Positions 44,716-53,933 of a stretch of DNA of 64,000 bases are shown piece by piece. Location: contig NZ_JABYQT010000005.1 in assembly GCF_020075495.1 (NCBI RefSeq), positions 1-64,000 on the forward strand, given 5' to 3'. Position numbers and translations under genes: made by a program. The first letter of the stretch is position 1; the number at the start of each line of letters is the position of its first letter. The stretch is from Vreelandella aquamarina (lineage in GTDB: Bacteria > Pseudomonadota > Gammaproteobacteria > Pseudomonadales > Halomonadaceae). The notes beneath the pieces were generated by a model that worked only from the letters and a program-made list of their open reading frames with translations, had not been told where the DNA came from and searched no databases.

Positions 44716-46575
44716 ATGTCCCAGGCGCCTCTGCAGCAGTTCTATATTCCTGAAGAGCAGTCGGTCTATCTGCTCAGCCACCACGATGCCCGAAAGCTGA
44801 AGGACTGGGTGGCGCTGTGCCAGGCACAGCTTGCCCAGCTGGGGTATCGAGATATCGAACTGATCGGCAAGGGCGCCTATGGTTTCGTGTTTGCTGGCAC
44901 CCCGCTATCCCAGCGCTCCGACAGTGAGGGGGCTGCCCAGCATGTTTTCAAGTTCTCGCGCATTACGCTGCCCGCCCACCTGCAGGAGCGCCTCGAGGAG
45001 GAGGCGTTCATGCTGGATCAGGTCTCACACCCGCGCATCCCCCAGCTGATTACCTATCAGCGCGCCCGCGGGCAGTCGATTCTGGTAATGGAGCGCGCCC
45101 CTGGCTGGAATCTCGAGCAGATATCGTTGAAACATGGGCGCCTGTCGCCCCGGCTGGTCGTGCATATTGCCCGCCAGCTCGCCGAGCTGCTCATCGCACT
45201 GCGCCAGGAAGCCGGCCCCAATGCTCGCCCTGTGGTACATGGTGACATCAAGCCTTCCAATCTGGTCTTCGACCCGCCAACGGAATCGGTGGCGCTGATC
45301 GACTGGGGCTCTTCGGTATTTGCTCAGCTTGATGCCCGGCTTCAGTTCGTCGGCGCCAATGTGATGGAGCTGATGTCCGACAACCTGCAGCAGACCAATG
45401 CACGGCTGGGAGATGTGTACTTTATCGGCGAAGAGCAGCTCAACGGCGCGCTCTCTTCGCCGCGTTTCGATGAACAGGGCGTGGCAGGCACTCTCTATGC
45501 GCTGGCCTCGGCCCAGTCCTGCCGGTTTGGCCACCGGGCCATCCCTGCAAGCTCGCTGGGCCTGCCCATGGAGTTTGCCCGCACACTGGACGGCATGCTG
45601 AGTCCCGACCCCGAGGTGAGGCGCCGTGCGGGGGACTATTTTCTCGACGCCATGCCCCGCATGGCTCGTGTCGTCATGATCGATCTGCCGCTGGCACCGC
45701 AATCGCCGCTGGTGCCGGTATGGTCACGCTCGGCCCACCAGGAAATCGATACGGTGGTGTACAGCTCGCGCAAGGCATTCTTGAGAGAAGCCAACGCTCA
45801 GGAAACCTTGAACGAGGTCAACGACGTGCAGCTGGACCGCTACTACAAGCAGTTCATGCAGGGCATGGGCGAAACGGAGAAGGCCTTTCTGGCCTCGGTC
45901 AGCCGGCTGGGCAAATATCCGGTAGTCGGTGGCCTGGCGGTACGCTGGGAGCGCGACGGCGTGTATATCGACTCATCGCTCAACCTGCACGACCCGGACC
46001 TGAAGCCTGCCTTCATCGAAGCCGTCAACAACACGGTGCATCTGGCCAGGGCCATTCACCGCCAAGGAGTCTTCAAGAGTTGCCTGTTCAACGCCCGGCA
46101 AACCCTGCATCTGGAGCGCGCTTCACCGGAGAAGGCTTTCATTCCTGACCCCACCTTGGCCATCGGCTACGAGCTGAGCGCCATGCCCGAGCTTGAAAAC
46201 CGCACCCGCCAGCATAGCTACTTCGAGGATGGACCCGACCCGGAGGAGCTGTTGATACTGCCCGCGGCCATCATGCGCGGGCTACAGGCGCTCAACGAGA
46301 TTCACCATACCGGTATGATCATCTTCGAGGCGCTGCCCCAGCACCTCAAGATTCACAGCTACTACCGCCTGCTGGACCCTGCAAAAGAGCAGGAATTTCG
46401 CGCACTGCTGGCCAGTATTCTGGCATCCGTGTGCCAGATAGAAGGGCTTGGCGTATCCGGATTCATGAAAATGCCCTACAAGGACACGCGCTTTTTCACT
46501 CACCTGGAAAACCAGCCCGAACGCTACTATCCACGCGACCCACGAGAGCAGGCCAGGAAAGCGAGCGTATCTTAG
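44716..46575 (+). CDS. Hanks-type protein kinase-like protein coupled to the bkd operon
   Basis: The 619-aa product has an N-terminal eukaryotic-type kinase domain (about 45-310). It shows the glycine loop GKGAYGFVFAG (51-61), Lys79 in VFKF, the catalytic loop HGDIKPSN (175-182, replacing HRD) and the metal-binding DWG (196-198, replacing DFG). The catalytic Lys, Asp177, Asn182 and Asp196 are all there, so it could be active. The last ~300 residues resemble no family I know; there is no membrane helix. It starts 5 bp after E2, implying co-expression. Mitochondrial branched-chain dehydrogenase is also controlled by phosphorylation, but by an unrelated kinase type. A role on this complex is inference. 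Confidence 0.82.
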   Translation: MSQAPLQQFYIPEEQSVYLLSHHDARKLKDWVALCQAQLAQLGYRDIELIGKGAYGFVFAGTPLSQRSDSEGAAQHVFKFSRITLPAHLQERLEEEAFMLDQVSHPRIPQLITYQRARGQSILVMERAPGWNLEQISLKHGRLSPRLVVHIARQLAELLIALRQEAGPNARPVVHGDIKPSNLVFDPPTESVALIDWGSSVFAQLDARLQFVGANVMELMSDNLQQTNARLGDVYFIGEEQLNGALSSPRFDEQGVAGTLYALASAQSCRFGHRAIPASSLGLPMEFARTLDGMLSPDPEVRRRAGDYFLDAMPRMARVVMIDLPLAPQSPLVPVWSRSAHQEIDTVVYSSRKAFLREANAQETLNEVNDVQLDRYYKQFMQGMGETEKAFLASVSRLGKYPVVGGLAVRWERDGVYIDSSLNLHDPDLKPAFIEAVNNTVHLARAIHRQGVFKSCLFNARQTLHLERASPEKAFIPDPTLAIGYELSAMPELENRTRQHSYFEDGPDPEELLILPAAIMRGLQALNEIHHTGMIIFEALPQHLKIHSYYRLLDPAKEQEFRALLASILASVCQIEGLGVSGFMKMPYKDTRFFTHLENQPERYYPRDPREQARKASVS

Positions 46576-46584
46576 CCGCGTGAT

Positions 46585-47232
46585 TTAATTGCGTGCTTCA
46601 ACGCCGGTACGCTGCTCCGAGAGCCACGCGGTCAACTGCTCGACCAGGGTATCGCTGGCGCGCCCGAAGGCATCGACCACCGCGGGTATCTCGACGTCTG
46701 CCGCCTGGCTCGAGGTACGAAAGCTCTGCGAACCAATGCTGGCGCGGGAGTCGGCTTCCACCAGCTGTACATCCAGTTGGATGACCGCGCTTGGCCGACC
46801 GTTTTCATACACGCTCTGAAAATGGCGCAGCTCGCTGAGCAGTAAAAGGTCCGATGGCAAGTGATCACTGCCTACGCCGGCATACAGGCCGCTCTGCTGA
46901 AGACCATCGATCAATCGGGCCTGAAGAAGTTCCGGCGTGTCTTCATGCCAGCGGGCACCTTCGTATACCTTCACCTGTGTGTTCTCGGGGTAGACCACGA
47001 TCCGACTGCTGCTCAACAGGTAACCCGCTTCCGGGGCGGCCACTCCCAGACGTTTGGTAGCCGATTGTGTGGCGTCCATTCGGCTAGAGGCAGTAGACGT
47101 GCTAGCGTGAGCTTCATCTAAGGCAGGCAAGCGATAGAGCGTCGGCGGATCGTTTTCAGGCAGTATCGAGCAGCCTGCGCTCAGCATGAGCGCAAGCGAC
47201 GTCAACACGATGGCAAGATGGCGTACTTTCAT
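46585..47232 (-). CDS. ABC-type transport auxiliary lipoprotein (PqiC-like)
   Basis: The 215-aa lipoprotein has a signal peptide and lipobox ending SAGC (Cys21). The mature domain resembles the ABC transport auxiliary/PqiC group: YRLPALDEA near the start, then LGVAAPEAGYLLSSSRIVVY, RWHEDTPELLQARLIDGLQQ and VIQLDVQLVEADSR. It is the last gene of a four-gene MCE operon and overlaps the MCE gene by 4 bp. It should sit at the outer membrane as the partner of the MCE protein. Confidence 0.85.
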   Translation of the reverse strand: MKVRHLAIVLTSLALMLSAGCSILPENDPPTLYRLPALDEAHASTSTASSRMDATQSATKRLGVAAPEAGYLLSSSRIVVYPENTQVKVYEGARWHEDTPELLQARLIDGLQQSGLYAGVGSDHLPSDLLLLSELRHFQSVYENGRPSAVIQLDVQLVEADSRASIGSQSFRTSSQAADVEIPAVVDAFGRASDTLVEQLTAWLSEQRTGVEARN

Positions 47233-48170
47233 GGGCGAAACTCCTCTATCTGATCACGGCCCAATAAAAAGTCTCTGGGGCTCTCTTCCAGCTGGCGGGT
47301 AATGCGGTCAAGTGTATTGAGCGTTGAGCGCAGTGCGGAAAGTGCCGGGGCAATGTCACGGGTACCCTGCAGGGTGCTTTCAACGGCACCGGCGTTCTGA
47401 TCGATCAACTGCTCCATTCGCTGGGCGGCACGTGCGACATCGCGGCTGGCATCGGCGGCACTTTGCATGACCTGCTGGCCGTCTTGTCTGAGCAGCTCGT
47501 TGGCCTCGCGGCTTAGCTCGTCGATGCTTTCAAGCGTGGCCGTTGCCTGACGCGACACGTCGCCAAACAACGCCATGTTCTCATCCAGCGCCTGCTGCTG
47601 CGAGGCAATCATCTCGGTAATCTGCGCCACGTTGGTCAGTATGTTGCCCGCCTGCTCGCGGTTATCGTCGTTGAACAGCTGATTGACGTTTTCCATGACG
47701 GCGGTGACGTTCTCGATCAGCTCTTCGCCTTCTTCGAACAATGTAGCGATGGGAGATGGGTCGGCGCGAATGAATGGCTCGTCTTCATCGCTTTGGTCAA
47801 TCAGCCGGGGACTTTCCGGTGTGCCGCCGTGAAGCTGAACCGACATGCTGCCGGTAATATTGGCAAATGCCAGTTTTGCGCGAGTATCTACCTTGACCGG
47901 GGCATCCTCTACCACACGAATTCTGGCAATGACCTGGCGCGGGTCCGCCGGGTTGAGGGTAAGTTCGGTAACGTCACCTACTTCGATACCGTTATATTGC
48001 ACCGTGCTGCCCTCAGCGAGGCCGCTGACGCTGCGTTCAAACAGAATACGATAGGCTTGGTAGTCGCGTTGGCCGGCGGCCTGGCTCATCCAGAGCGCAA
48101 ACAGCAGCGCGGCCGCGGCGATAATGACCGTGAACAAGCCAATTAAAACGTGATGAGCGCGCGTTTCCAT
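47229..48170 (-). CDS. MCE-domain protein (MlaD-like) of a lipid transport system
   Basis: This 313-aa protein has one N-terminal membrane helix (about 8-29) and a single MCE domain (about 38-117, YRILFERSVSGLAEGSTVQY, GIEVGDVTELTL). A long helical, coiled-coil-like region follows (about 150-290), longer than in MlaD. MCE proteins form hexameric rings that carry lipids across the periplasm. It lies between the ATPase (7-bp gap) and the auxiliary lipoprotein (4-bp overlap). Confidence 0.9.
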   Translation of the reverse strand: METRAHHVLIGLFTVIIAAAALLFALWMSQAAGQRDYQAYRILFERSVSGLAEGSTVQYNGIEVGDVTELTLNPADPRQVIARIRVVEDAPVKVDTRAKLAFANITGSMSVQLHGGTPESPRLIDQSDEDEPFIRADPSPIATLFEEGEELIENVTAVMENVNQLFNDDNREQAGNILTNVAQITEMIASQQQALDENMALFGDVSRQATATLESIDELSREANELLRQDGQQVMQSAADASRDVARAAQRMEQLIDQNAGAVESTLQGTRDIAPALSALRSTLNTLDRITRQLEESPRDFLLGRDQIEEFRP

Positions 48171-48177
48171 GTGCTAC

Positions 48178-49017
48178 TCACTCCTTGGGCTGAGACGTTG
48201 AAGAGGTGGCAGACTGTTCCGCCGCCCGGCCGCGGGGGCCATGAAAGTAATCCTGAACCCACTCATCGTCGGTGTCGGCCACCTTGTCGATGGTGTCTAC
48301 CACCAGCACGCGCTTTTGCGAAAGCACCGCGACGCGATCGCAGGCGGCGTACAGCGTATCCAGGTCGTGGGTCACCAGAAACACGCTAAAGCCCAGTGCA
48401 TCGCGCAGGGTAACCAGCAGCTGGTCAAAGGCGGCCGCACCGATCGGGTCAAGGCCCGCCGTGGGTTCGTCAAGAAACAGGATGTCCGGGTCGAGTGCCA
48501 GCGCGCGGGCGAGAGCGGCGCGCTTGATCATCCCGCCAGAAAGCGACTCCGGGTACTGCAAGGCCGCTTCCGGCTCCAGGCCGACCAGGGAAAGTTTCAC
48601 CCGGGCGATGCGTTCGGCATCCTCTCTTTCAAGCTTGGCGTGTTCGATCAACGGCAGCGCCACGTTTTCCTGAAGGTTGAGCGAGCTGAACAGCGCCCCT
48701 TGCTGAAACAGAACGCCAAAACGGCGCTCGATCTGGCTACGCTCTTTATCGTCCAGTTCGCTCAAGTCATTGCCCAGCACCTCGACCTGGCCCGCATCGG
48801 GGCGCTTGAGCCCCACGATGCTGCGCAGCAGTACCGATTTACCGGTGCCTGAGCCACCCACCACGCCGAGTATTTCACCGCTCAACAAGTCAAGATCCAG
48901 CGATTCGTGCACGACATGATCGCCAAAGCGGTTTTCCAGATCACGCACCTTGATGGCTGCTGTCGATGAGGCGTCGTCAGTTGCCGCGTCCTTTGGGGAA
49001 TGTTCAGTGCTCACCAA
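48178..49017 (-). CDS. MCE/Mla-type ABC transporter, ATP-binding subunit
   Basis: This 279-aa ATPase has Walker A GGSGTGKSVLLRSI, the MlaF-type signature SLSGGMIKRAALARAL and Walker B ILFLDEPTAGLDPIG. The SGGM in place of SGGQ and the motif GTGKSVL are typical of MlaF-like proteins. It overlaps the permease gene by 7 bp. It is probably a second system beside Mla, because the MlaB and MlaC genes are absent and an auxiliary lipoprotein is present instead. Confidence 0.92.
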   Translation of the reverse strand: MVSTEHSPKDAATDDASSTAAIKVRDLENRFGDHVVHESLDLDLLSGEILGVVGGSGTGKSVLLRSIVGLKRPDAGQVEVLGNDLSELDDKERSQIERRFGVLFQQGALFSSLNLQENVALPLIEHAKLEREDAERIARVKLSLVGLEPEAALQYPESLSGGMIKRAALARALALDPDILFLDEPTAGLDPIGAAAFDQLLVTLRDALGFSVFLVTHDLDTLYAACDRVAVLSQKRVLVVDTIDKVADTDDEWVQDYFHGPRGRAAEQSATSSTSQPKE

Positions 49018-50123
49018 CCCATCTCCATGAAAAAGAGCGCGGCCAGCGCATCGATCAGGATCACCATGAAGATGGATTGAACCACGCTGGAGGTCGTATG
49101 CGCCCCTACTGACTGAGCGCTGCCACTGACCTTGAAGCCTTCCAGGCAGCCGATAACGGCAATCACGAAGGCAAATACCGGCGCCTTGCTCAAGCCCACC
49201 AGAAAATGCACCACCGAGACATCCTTTTGCAGCGTATTCAAAAACTGGCCTGCAGAAATATCCAGCGAAAGCACGGCGACCAGCGCGCCACCCACAAGCC
49301 CACTGAGCATACCGATAAAGGCGAGCAGCGGCAGGCTGACCAGCAGCGCCATGACCCGGGGCAGCACCAGAAGCTCAATGGGGTCGAGCCCTTGGGCTTT
49401 GAGCGCATCGATCTCTTCGTTGGATTTCATCGCTCCCAACTGGGCAGTGAAGGCGCTGGCCGTACGGCCGGCCAGCAGAATCGCCGCCAGCAGAACGCCG
49501 AATTCACGAAGAAACGAAAAGGCCACAAGATCAATGGTATAAACGGTGGCACCAAAGTCTTCCAGCACAGTGGCGCCCAGAAAGGCTACTACCGCGCCGA
49601 CCATGAAAGTCAGCAGCATGACGATAGGTACCGCGTTCAGGCCGCTTTGTTGAATGTGAGCAACCGTGGCGGTCAAACGCCAGTGGCGCGGCTTCAAAAG
49701 GATCTGCGATAAAGTGGTGAGCACCAGGCCGATAAAGGCCAGCAACTGACGCTGTTGGGACCAGAGGCCGGCCATGTGCTCACCGATATTGGCCAGCATG
49801 TCGGTAAGGCGCTTGGCAGACTGCGTCTCGACATCCAGCGGCGCACCCATGGCCTCGGCAACGCGCAGTAAAAGCGCCTGCTGCTCCTTGGGTAGCTCGC
49901 TTGCCCAGTCATCGACCGTTTGCGCGTTTTCAAGCCCGATGATATCGATGACCAGCATGGCGCCGGCGGTATCCAGGCGCTCGATATCCACCAGCGAGAT
50001 AGCCTCGGCCCGGGTTTCAAGATAGGGTTTAACCGCATCTTTCAACTGCGGGAAGTGGGCAAGTGTCCACTCGCCCTGCAGCACTAGCTTGTCATCCTGG
50101 CGCGTAATCCATTCGCTCGGCAT
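49011..50123 (-). CDS. STAS-MlaE fusion permease of the MCE transport system
   Basis: The 370-aa protein fuses an N-terminal STAS-like domain (about 1-100; SLVDIERLDTAGAMLVIDII) with an MlaE-type permease (about 130-370; FLREFGVLLAAILLAGRTAS, LGAMKSNEEIDALKAQGLDP). In E. coli Mla the STAS protein MlaB is separate, so here the regulator of the ATPase is built in. I chose ATG 50123, with AGGAGCAGGG in front on the minus strand; an upstream ATG at 50168 would add 15 residues. It is the first gene of the four-gene operon. Confidence 0.9.
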   Translation of the reverse strand: MPSEWITRQDDKLVLQGEWTLAHFPQLKDAVKPYLETRAEAISLVDIERLDTAGAMLVIDIIGLENAQTVDDWASELPKEQQALLLRVAEAMGAPLDVETQSAKRLTDMLANIGEHMAGLWSQQRQLLAFIGLVLTTLSQILLKPRHWRLTATVAHIQQSGLNAVPIVMLLTFMVGAVVAFLGATVLEDFGATVYTIDLVAFSFLREFGVLLAAILLAGRTASAFTAQLGAMKSNEEIDALKAQGLDPIELLVLPRVMALLVSLPLLAFIGMLSGLVGGALVAVLSLDISAGQFLNTLQKDVSVVHFLVGLSKAPVFAFVIAVIGCLEGFKVSGSAQSVGAHTTSSVVQSIFMVILIDALAALFFMEMGW

Positions 50124-50203
50124 CCCTGCTCCTATACGCCTGTTCCTCGATTGGTCTCTATGATGCATTCAAACAAGCGTTAGGGAAAGGCTGCCTTGGC
50201 GAG

Positions 50204-51025
50204 TTAGCCGATCAATCGGCTCCTCGGTGCCAACTCCTGCTTGATCTGGGTGGCGACCTCCTTGAGCCGAGGGCCCAGGCTATTGACCAGCCGGTCATGG
50301 TTCAGGCGCAGGCTGGAACCGCCACAGTTGATCGCCATGATTTCTGCGCCATCTTCAAGAATCAGGGGCATGGCAACGGCGCTGATGTCACGTTGCCAAT
50401 CCTGTTCAGAGAAGCAGAAGCCATGCTTGGCGTAATCCTCCATGCTGCGCTGAATACCCTTTTCCAGAGCAGGCCAGTCGCTGCCATGAAACGCTGCCAA
50501 CTCCTGAAGTACCTGCTGGCGCCGGGGAGCGGGTAGACCGCACAGCCAGGCTCGGCCGATGGCGGACGTGGCGATGGGCAACCGTGAGCCGACATCCAGG
50601 CGAATTATCAAGGGGCCGCTACCGTGGCAGGTCTCCAGATACACCATGTCGTGACGGTCCGCACTGCCCAGGCTTACGTTGCAATCGGTGGAGTCGGCAA
50701 ACGTCTGCAGATGCGGGCGGGCAACCTCACGAATGCCCATGTTGGCCAGAAAGCGATAGCCAAGCGCCAGCACACCCGGGCCCAGGCGGTATTTTTCCAG
50801 GTGGGTATTGTGCTGAAGGTAACCCAGCTGGGTCAGTGTGTAGGTCAGCCTGGAAACCGTAGGGCGGGGAATGCTCGTGCGTTTGGAAAGCTCGGCGTTG
50901 CCCAGATACTCTTCACCCGTGCCAAAAGCACGCAAAAGCTCGAGACCGCGCGCAAGCGCGGTCACGAAGTTGCGATCTTTTCCAGGTAGTTGCGAATCAT
51001 CGGCTTCAGTGTCGATGGGGTGCAT
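50204..51025 (-). CDS. IclR-family transcriptional regulator
   Basis: This 273-aa regulator has the winged helix at about 20-80 (ELSKRTSIPRPTVSRLTYTL, the recognition helix) and the IclR effector domain from about 95 to 260 (YLETCHGSGPLIIRLDVGSR, LPIATSAIGRAWL, KHGFCFSEQDWQRDISAVA). IclR proteins often control aromatic or fatty acid degradation next to them. It lies 98 bp after the thiolase gene on the same strand, so it probably regulates the nearby acyl-CoA genes. The effector is unknown. Confidence 0.9.
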   Translation of the reverse strand: MHPIDTEADDSQLPGKDRNFVTALARGLELLRAFGTGEEYLGNAELSKRTSIPRPTVSRLTYTLTQLGYLQHNTHLEKYRLGPGVLALGYRFLANMGIREVARPHLQTFADSTDCNVSLGSADRHDMVYLETCHGSGPLIIRLDVGSRLPIATSAIGRAWLCGLPAPRRQQVLQELAAFHGSDWPALEKGIQRSMEDYAKHGFCFSEQDWQRDISAVAMPLILEDGAEIMAINCGGSSLRLNHDRLVNSLGPRLKEVATQIKQELAPRSRLIG

Positions 51026-51123
51026 TCAATCTTCCAACAAGAGGTGACTTATGACGTCCATTATCGCATACCTGTATCCGGGCAGCTGTTTTCGCCTTCA
51101 ACGAACAACATCGTCAACAAGCG

Positions 51124-52332
51124 TTAACTGTCCAGGCGCTCGATGATCGTCGCGATGCCTTGCCCAACGCCAATGCACATGGTGACCAGCGCATAGCGCC
51201 CGCCGCTGGCTTCCAGGTGCCGAAGCGCCGTGAGCGCCAGGCGGGCCCCGGAAGCACCCAGCGGATGGCCGATGGCTATGGCGCCGCCGTTGGCATTCAG
51301 CCGGCTGTCGTCGGATGAAAGGCCAAGCTGCTGCACGCAGCCCAGCACCTGAACCGCAAACGCTTCGTTGATCTCGATCACGTCCATCTGGTCAAGCGTA
51401 AGGCCCGCACGTGTCAACGCCTTCTTCGAAGCGGGTACCGGGCCCAGCCCCATGACACGCGGGGCTACGCCTGCGACAGCGCTTGCCACAATGCGTCCCC
51501 GCGGGGCCAGGCCGACCTTGTCGCCAGCGGCCTTGCTTCCCACGATCAGCGCTGCGGCGCCGTCGTTCAGGCCCGAAGCGTTACCGGCGGTCACCACGCC
51601 GCCCTCGAACAGCGCGCTCAGCTTGGCAAGCTTGTCCTCGGTACTCTGCGGGCGCGGGTGTTCATCCTTGTCTACCAGCAGCGGCGGCTGCTTGCGCCCC
51701 TGTGGGACTTCGACGCCAACTATTTCGCCCTCAAAAAAGCCGCCGGCCAGCGCTTTCGCGTAGCGGGCCTGGGAGCGCGCGGCGAAGGCGTCGCTTGCTT
51801 CGCGGCCAATGTTCAGATCATGGGCTATGTTGTCAGCCGTTTCCGGCATGCTGTGGCTGCCGAACTCTTGGGCAATCCAGGGGTTAGGAAAGCGCGAGCC
51901 GATGACGGTATCGAACATGGGCTGGTGGCGGGCGTAGGGCGACTCTGCCTTGCCCAGCACGAAGGGCGCCCGGGACATGGATTCCACGCCACCGGCCAGA
52001 AACAGCTCGCCCTCATTCAGGCGCGCGGCGCGGGCGGCGTCCATCATGGCTGAAAGGCCGCTGCCGCACAGACGGTTGACGGTCTGCGCGGCAATATCAA
52101 TGGGCAGGCCGGCCAACAGGCCACCGTGGCGGGCCACGTTGCGCGAATCCTCGCCGGCCTGGTTGGTGCAGCCGGCCAGTACCTCTTCATAGCTTTCCGG
52201 CGCGAAGGGGTTACGTGCCACCAGCGCCTTGAGCGTCAGACCCAGAAGTTCATCCGGACGAATGGCGGCAAGGCTGCCGCCATGGCGGCCAAAGGGTGTG
52301 CGGATACCGTCATAAATGTAGGCGTCTTGCAT
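51124..52332 (-). CDS. Thiolase, acetyl-CoA acyltransferase / 3-oxoadipyl-CoA thiolase-like
   Basis: This 402-aa degradative-type thiolase cleaves a 3-oxoacyl-CoA with CoA to give acetyl-CoA. The first active-site cysteine is in VNRLCGSGLSAM. The segment EINEAFAVQVLGC, the histidine motif NANGGAIAIGHPLGASGAR and the second cysteine in MCIGVGQG are all intact. The start MQDAYIYDGIRTPFGRHGG is like the PcaF/PaaJ group, which would suit a dicarboxyl or aromatic-derived substrate, but this cannot be proven here. The 3-hydroxyacyl-CoA dehydrogenase gene is 19 bp upstream in the same operon. Confidence 0.9.
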   Translation of the reverse strand: MQDAYIYDGIRTPFGRHGGSLAAIRPDELLGLTLKALVARNPFAPESYEEVLAGCTNQAGEDSRNVARHGGLLAGLPIDIAAQTVNRLCGSGLSAMMDAARAARLNEGELFLAGGVESMSRAPFVLGKAESPYARHQPMFDTVIGSRFPNPWIAQEFGSHSMPETADNIAHDLNIGREASDAFAARSQARYAKALAGGFFEGEIVGVEVPQGRKQPPLLVDKDEHPRPQSTEDKLAKLSALFEGGVVTAGNASGLNDGAAALIVGSKAAGDKVGLAPRGRIVASAVAGVAPRVMGLGPVPASKKALTRAGLTLDQMDVIEINEAFAVQVLGCVQQLGLSSDDSRLNANGGAIAIGHPLGASGARLALTALRHLEASGGRYALVTMCIGVGQGIATIIERLDS

Positions 52333-52351
52333 GTAAGGCTCCTTGTTGTCA

Positions 52352-53875
52352 TCAAGCCGCTGTCAGTGACATCGAAAGCTCGGCACGGCGGCGTAGCCAG
52401 GGGCTTGGGCGGTAGCGCGGGTCGCCGGTCGCCTCAAGCAAGTTGTTCAAGATCGTCATGATGCGCGCTGCCCCGTAGTGGTCACCCATTTTCAGCGGGC
52501 CAAAGGGGTAGCCCAGGCCAAGCTCCACGGCGCGGTCGATGGTGGCAGGGTCGGCCACGCCTTGCTGGGCGATTTCGGCGCCCACATTGACGATACACGC
52601 GGTAATGCGCTGCAAAACGAAGCCGTTGCTGTCCGAAAGGGTGCTTACCGGTGTGCCGTCTTGGTGGAGCAGGTGTGCGGCGGCTTGCACGTATTCAGGT
52701 TGGGTGATGGGCGTGCCCATCAGGCTGCGGCGCTTCTCGAGCCCGGCGAGCATGTCCACGGCGACGCACCGCCTGGCGTCGAGACCCTGGCGCAGGGCGC
52801 AGCCGGTGGCATCTTCACCAAAGGGGGTCAACAGACAAAGCGCTTCGGCGGAGGGCTTTTCACCACTTTCCAGCGTCCAGCCAGCACTTTCGACGAGTTC
52901 GGCGAGCAGCTTCGCGCTTTGCGGGTCGTCCTGGCTGATCCATACCGGGCAGGCTGGCACTGAAGCAATTTCAGGCTCGACGGGCATCTGCTGCTGGCCA
53001 TCTACATAGAGGTAGAAGCCCTCGCCGGTCTTGCGGCCCAGAAGGTTGGCGCTCAAACGCTGGCGCGTGAGCGGAGAAGGGCGAAAACGCGGCTCCTCAT
53101 AAAACTGGTGGTAGATGGACTCCATCACCGCGTGGGAGACATCCAGCCCGGTCAGATCCAGCAGTGTGAATGGCCCCATGCGAAACCCGCCCTGATCCAC
53201 CATGATGCGGTCGATAGTGGCCGGGTCGGTCACGCTTTCACCCAGAATACGCAGCGCCTCGGTACCAAAGGCGCGCCCGGCGTGGTTGACCAGAAACCCC
53301 GGGGTATCGGTGGTCAGGGCAGTAAAGTGGCCCATGGCCTCACCGAGTGCAGTAACGCGATGGGTAACATCGCTGTGCGTGCGCAGGCCGGGGATGACCT
53401 CGACAATCTTCATCAACGGTACGGGGTTGAAGAAGTGAAAGCCGATCACGCGCTCTGGATGCTGACAGGCCGCGGCAATCGCCGTGACCGAAAGCGAAGA
53501 GGTGTTGGTAGCAAGCACCGCCTGCGTGCTCACGATGCCTTCCAGTTCGCTGAAAAGCCCCTGCTTGACCTCCAGCTTTTCCACGATCGCCTCAACGACG
53601 ATATCGCAATCGGCAAGCTCGGTCAGCGCATTGGCTTCGCGCAACTGATTGCTGTACTGCTGCGCCTTTTCAAAAGTAATGCGCTGCTTTTCCGCGCTTC
53701 GCTCCCACAAGCCTTCTATGAAGGCTTTAGCCTCTTTGACAGCACCCAGCTGGACATCGAATAGAACGACGTCGAGCCCTGCCTGAGCGGCAAGCTGAGC
53801 AATACCCCGGCCCATGGCGCCGGTGCCTACAACGCCGAGTGTGGTAAAGGGAAAGGGGGTCGATTCAAACGCCAT
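52352..53875 (-). CDS. 3-hydroxyacyl-CoA dehydrogenase, PaaH-like
   Basis: The 507-aa NAD-dependent enzyme oxidises 3-hydroxyacyl-CoA to 3-oxoacyl-CoA. The Rossmann motif VVGTGAMGRGIAQLAAQAG is at the N-terminus. EAIVEKLEVKQGLFSELE, TNTSSLSVTAIA and the catalytic-histidine segment GFHFFNPVPLMKIVEVI follow, then two C-terminal 3HCDH domains (about 185-285 and 405-500), the layout of PaaH/PaaC. I chose ATG 53875, with GAGGA in front on the minus strand. It shares an operon with the thiolase and diverges from an acyl-CoA dehydrogenase gene. Confidence 0.92.
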   Translation of the reverse strand: MAFESTPFPFTTLGVVGTGAMGRGIAQLAAQAGLDVVLFDVQLGAVKEAKAFIEGLWERSAEKQRITFEKAQQYSNQLREANALTELADCDIVVEAIVEKLEVKQGLFSELEGIVSTQAVLATNTSSLSVTAIAAACQHPERVIGFHFFNPVPLMKIVEVIPGLRTHSDVTHRVTALGEAMGHFTALTTDTPGFLVNHAGRAFGTEALRILGESVTDPATIDRIMVDQGGFRMGPFTLLDLTGLDVSHAVMESIYHQFYEEPRFRPSPLTRQRLSANLLGRKTGEGFYLYVDGQQQMPVEPEIASVPACPVWISQDDPQSAKLLAELVESAGWTLESGEKPSAEALCLLTPFGEDATGCALRQGLDARRCVAVDMLAGLEKRRSLMGTPITQPEYVQAAAHLLHQDGTPVSTLSDSNGFVLQRITACIVNVGAEIAQQGVADPATIDRAVELGLGYPFGPLKMGDHYGAARIMTILNNLLEATGDPRYRPSPWLRRRAELSMSLTAA

Positions 53876-53904
53876 AAGCTGGATCCTCGCAGCCATTAAT
53901 GTCT

Positions 53905-53933
53905 TTTATACGTTGTGGTTTTGCATTGCAAAA
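53905..53933 (-). promoter_or_regulatory. Palindrome and weak promoter for the hydroxyacyl-CoA dehydrogenase-thiolase operon
   Basis: TTTTGCATTGCAAAA (53919-53933) is a perfect inverted repeat. On the minus strand it overlaps a possible -35 (TTGCAA, 53926-53931), 15 bp from a -10 TATAAA (complement of 53905-53910). The position suits an operator for the IclR regulator or another repressor. A separate direct repeat TTCGCAA lies at 54003-54009 and 54024-54030 nearer the plus-strand gene. Confidence 0.45.
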
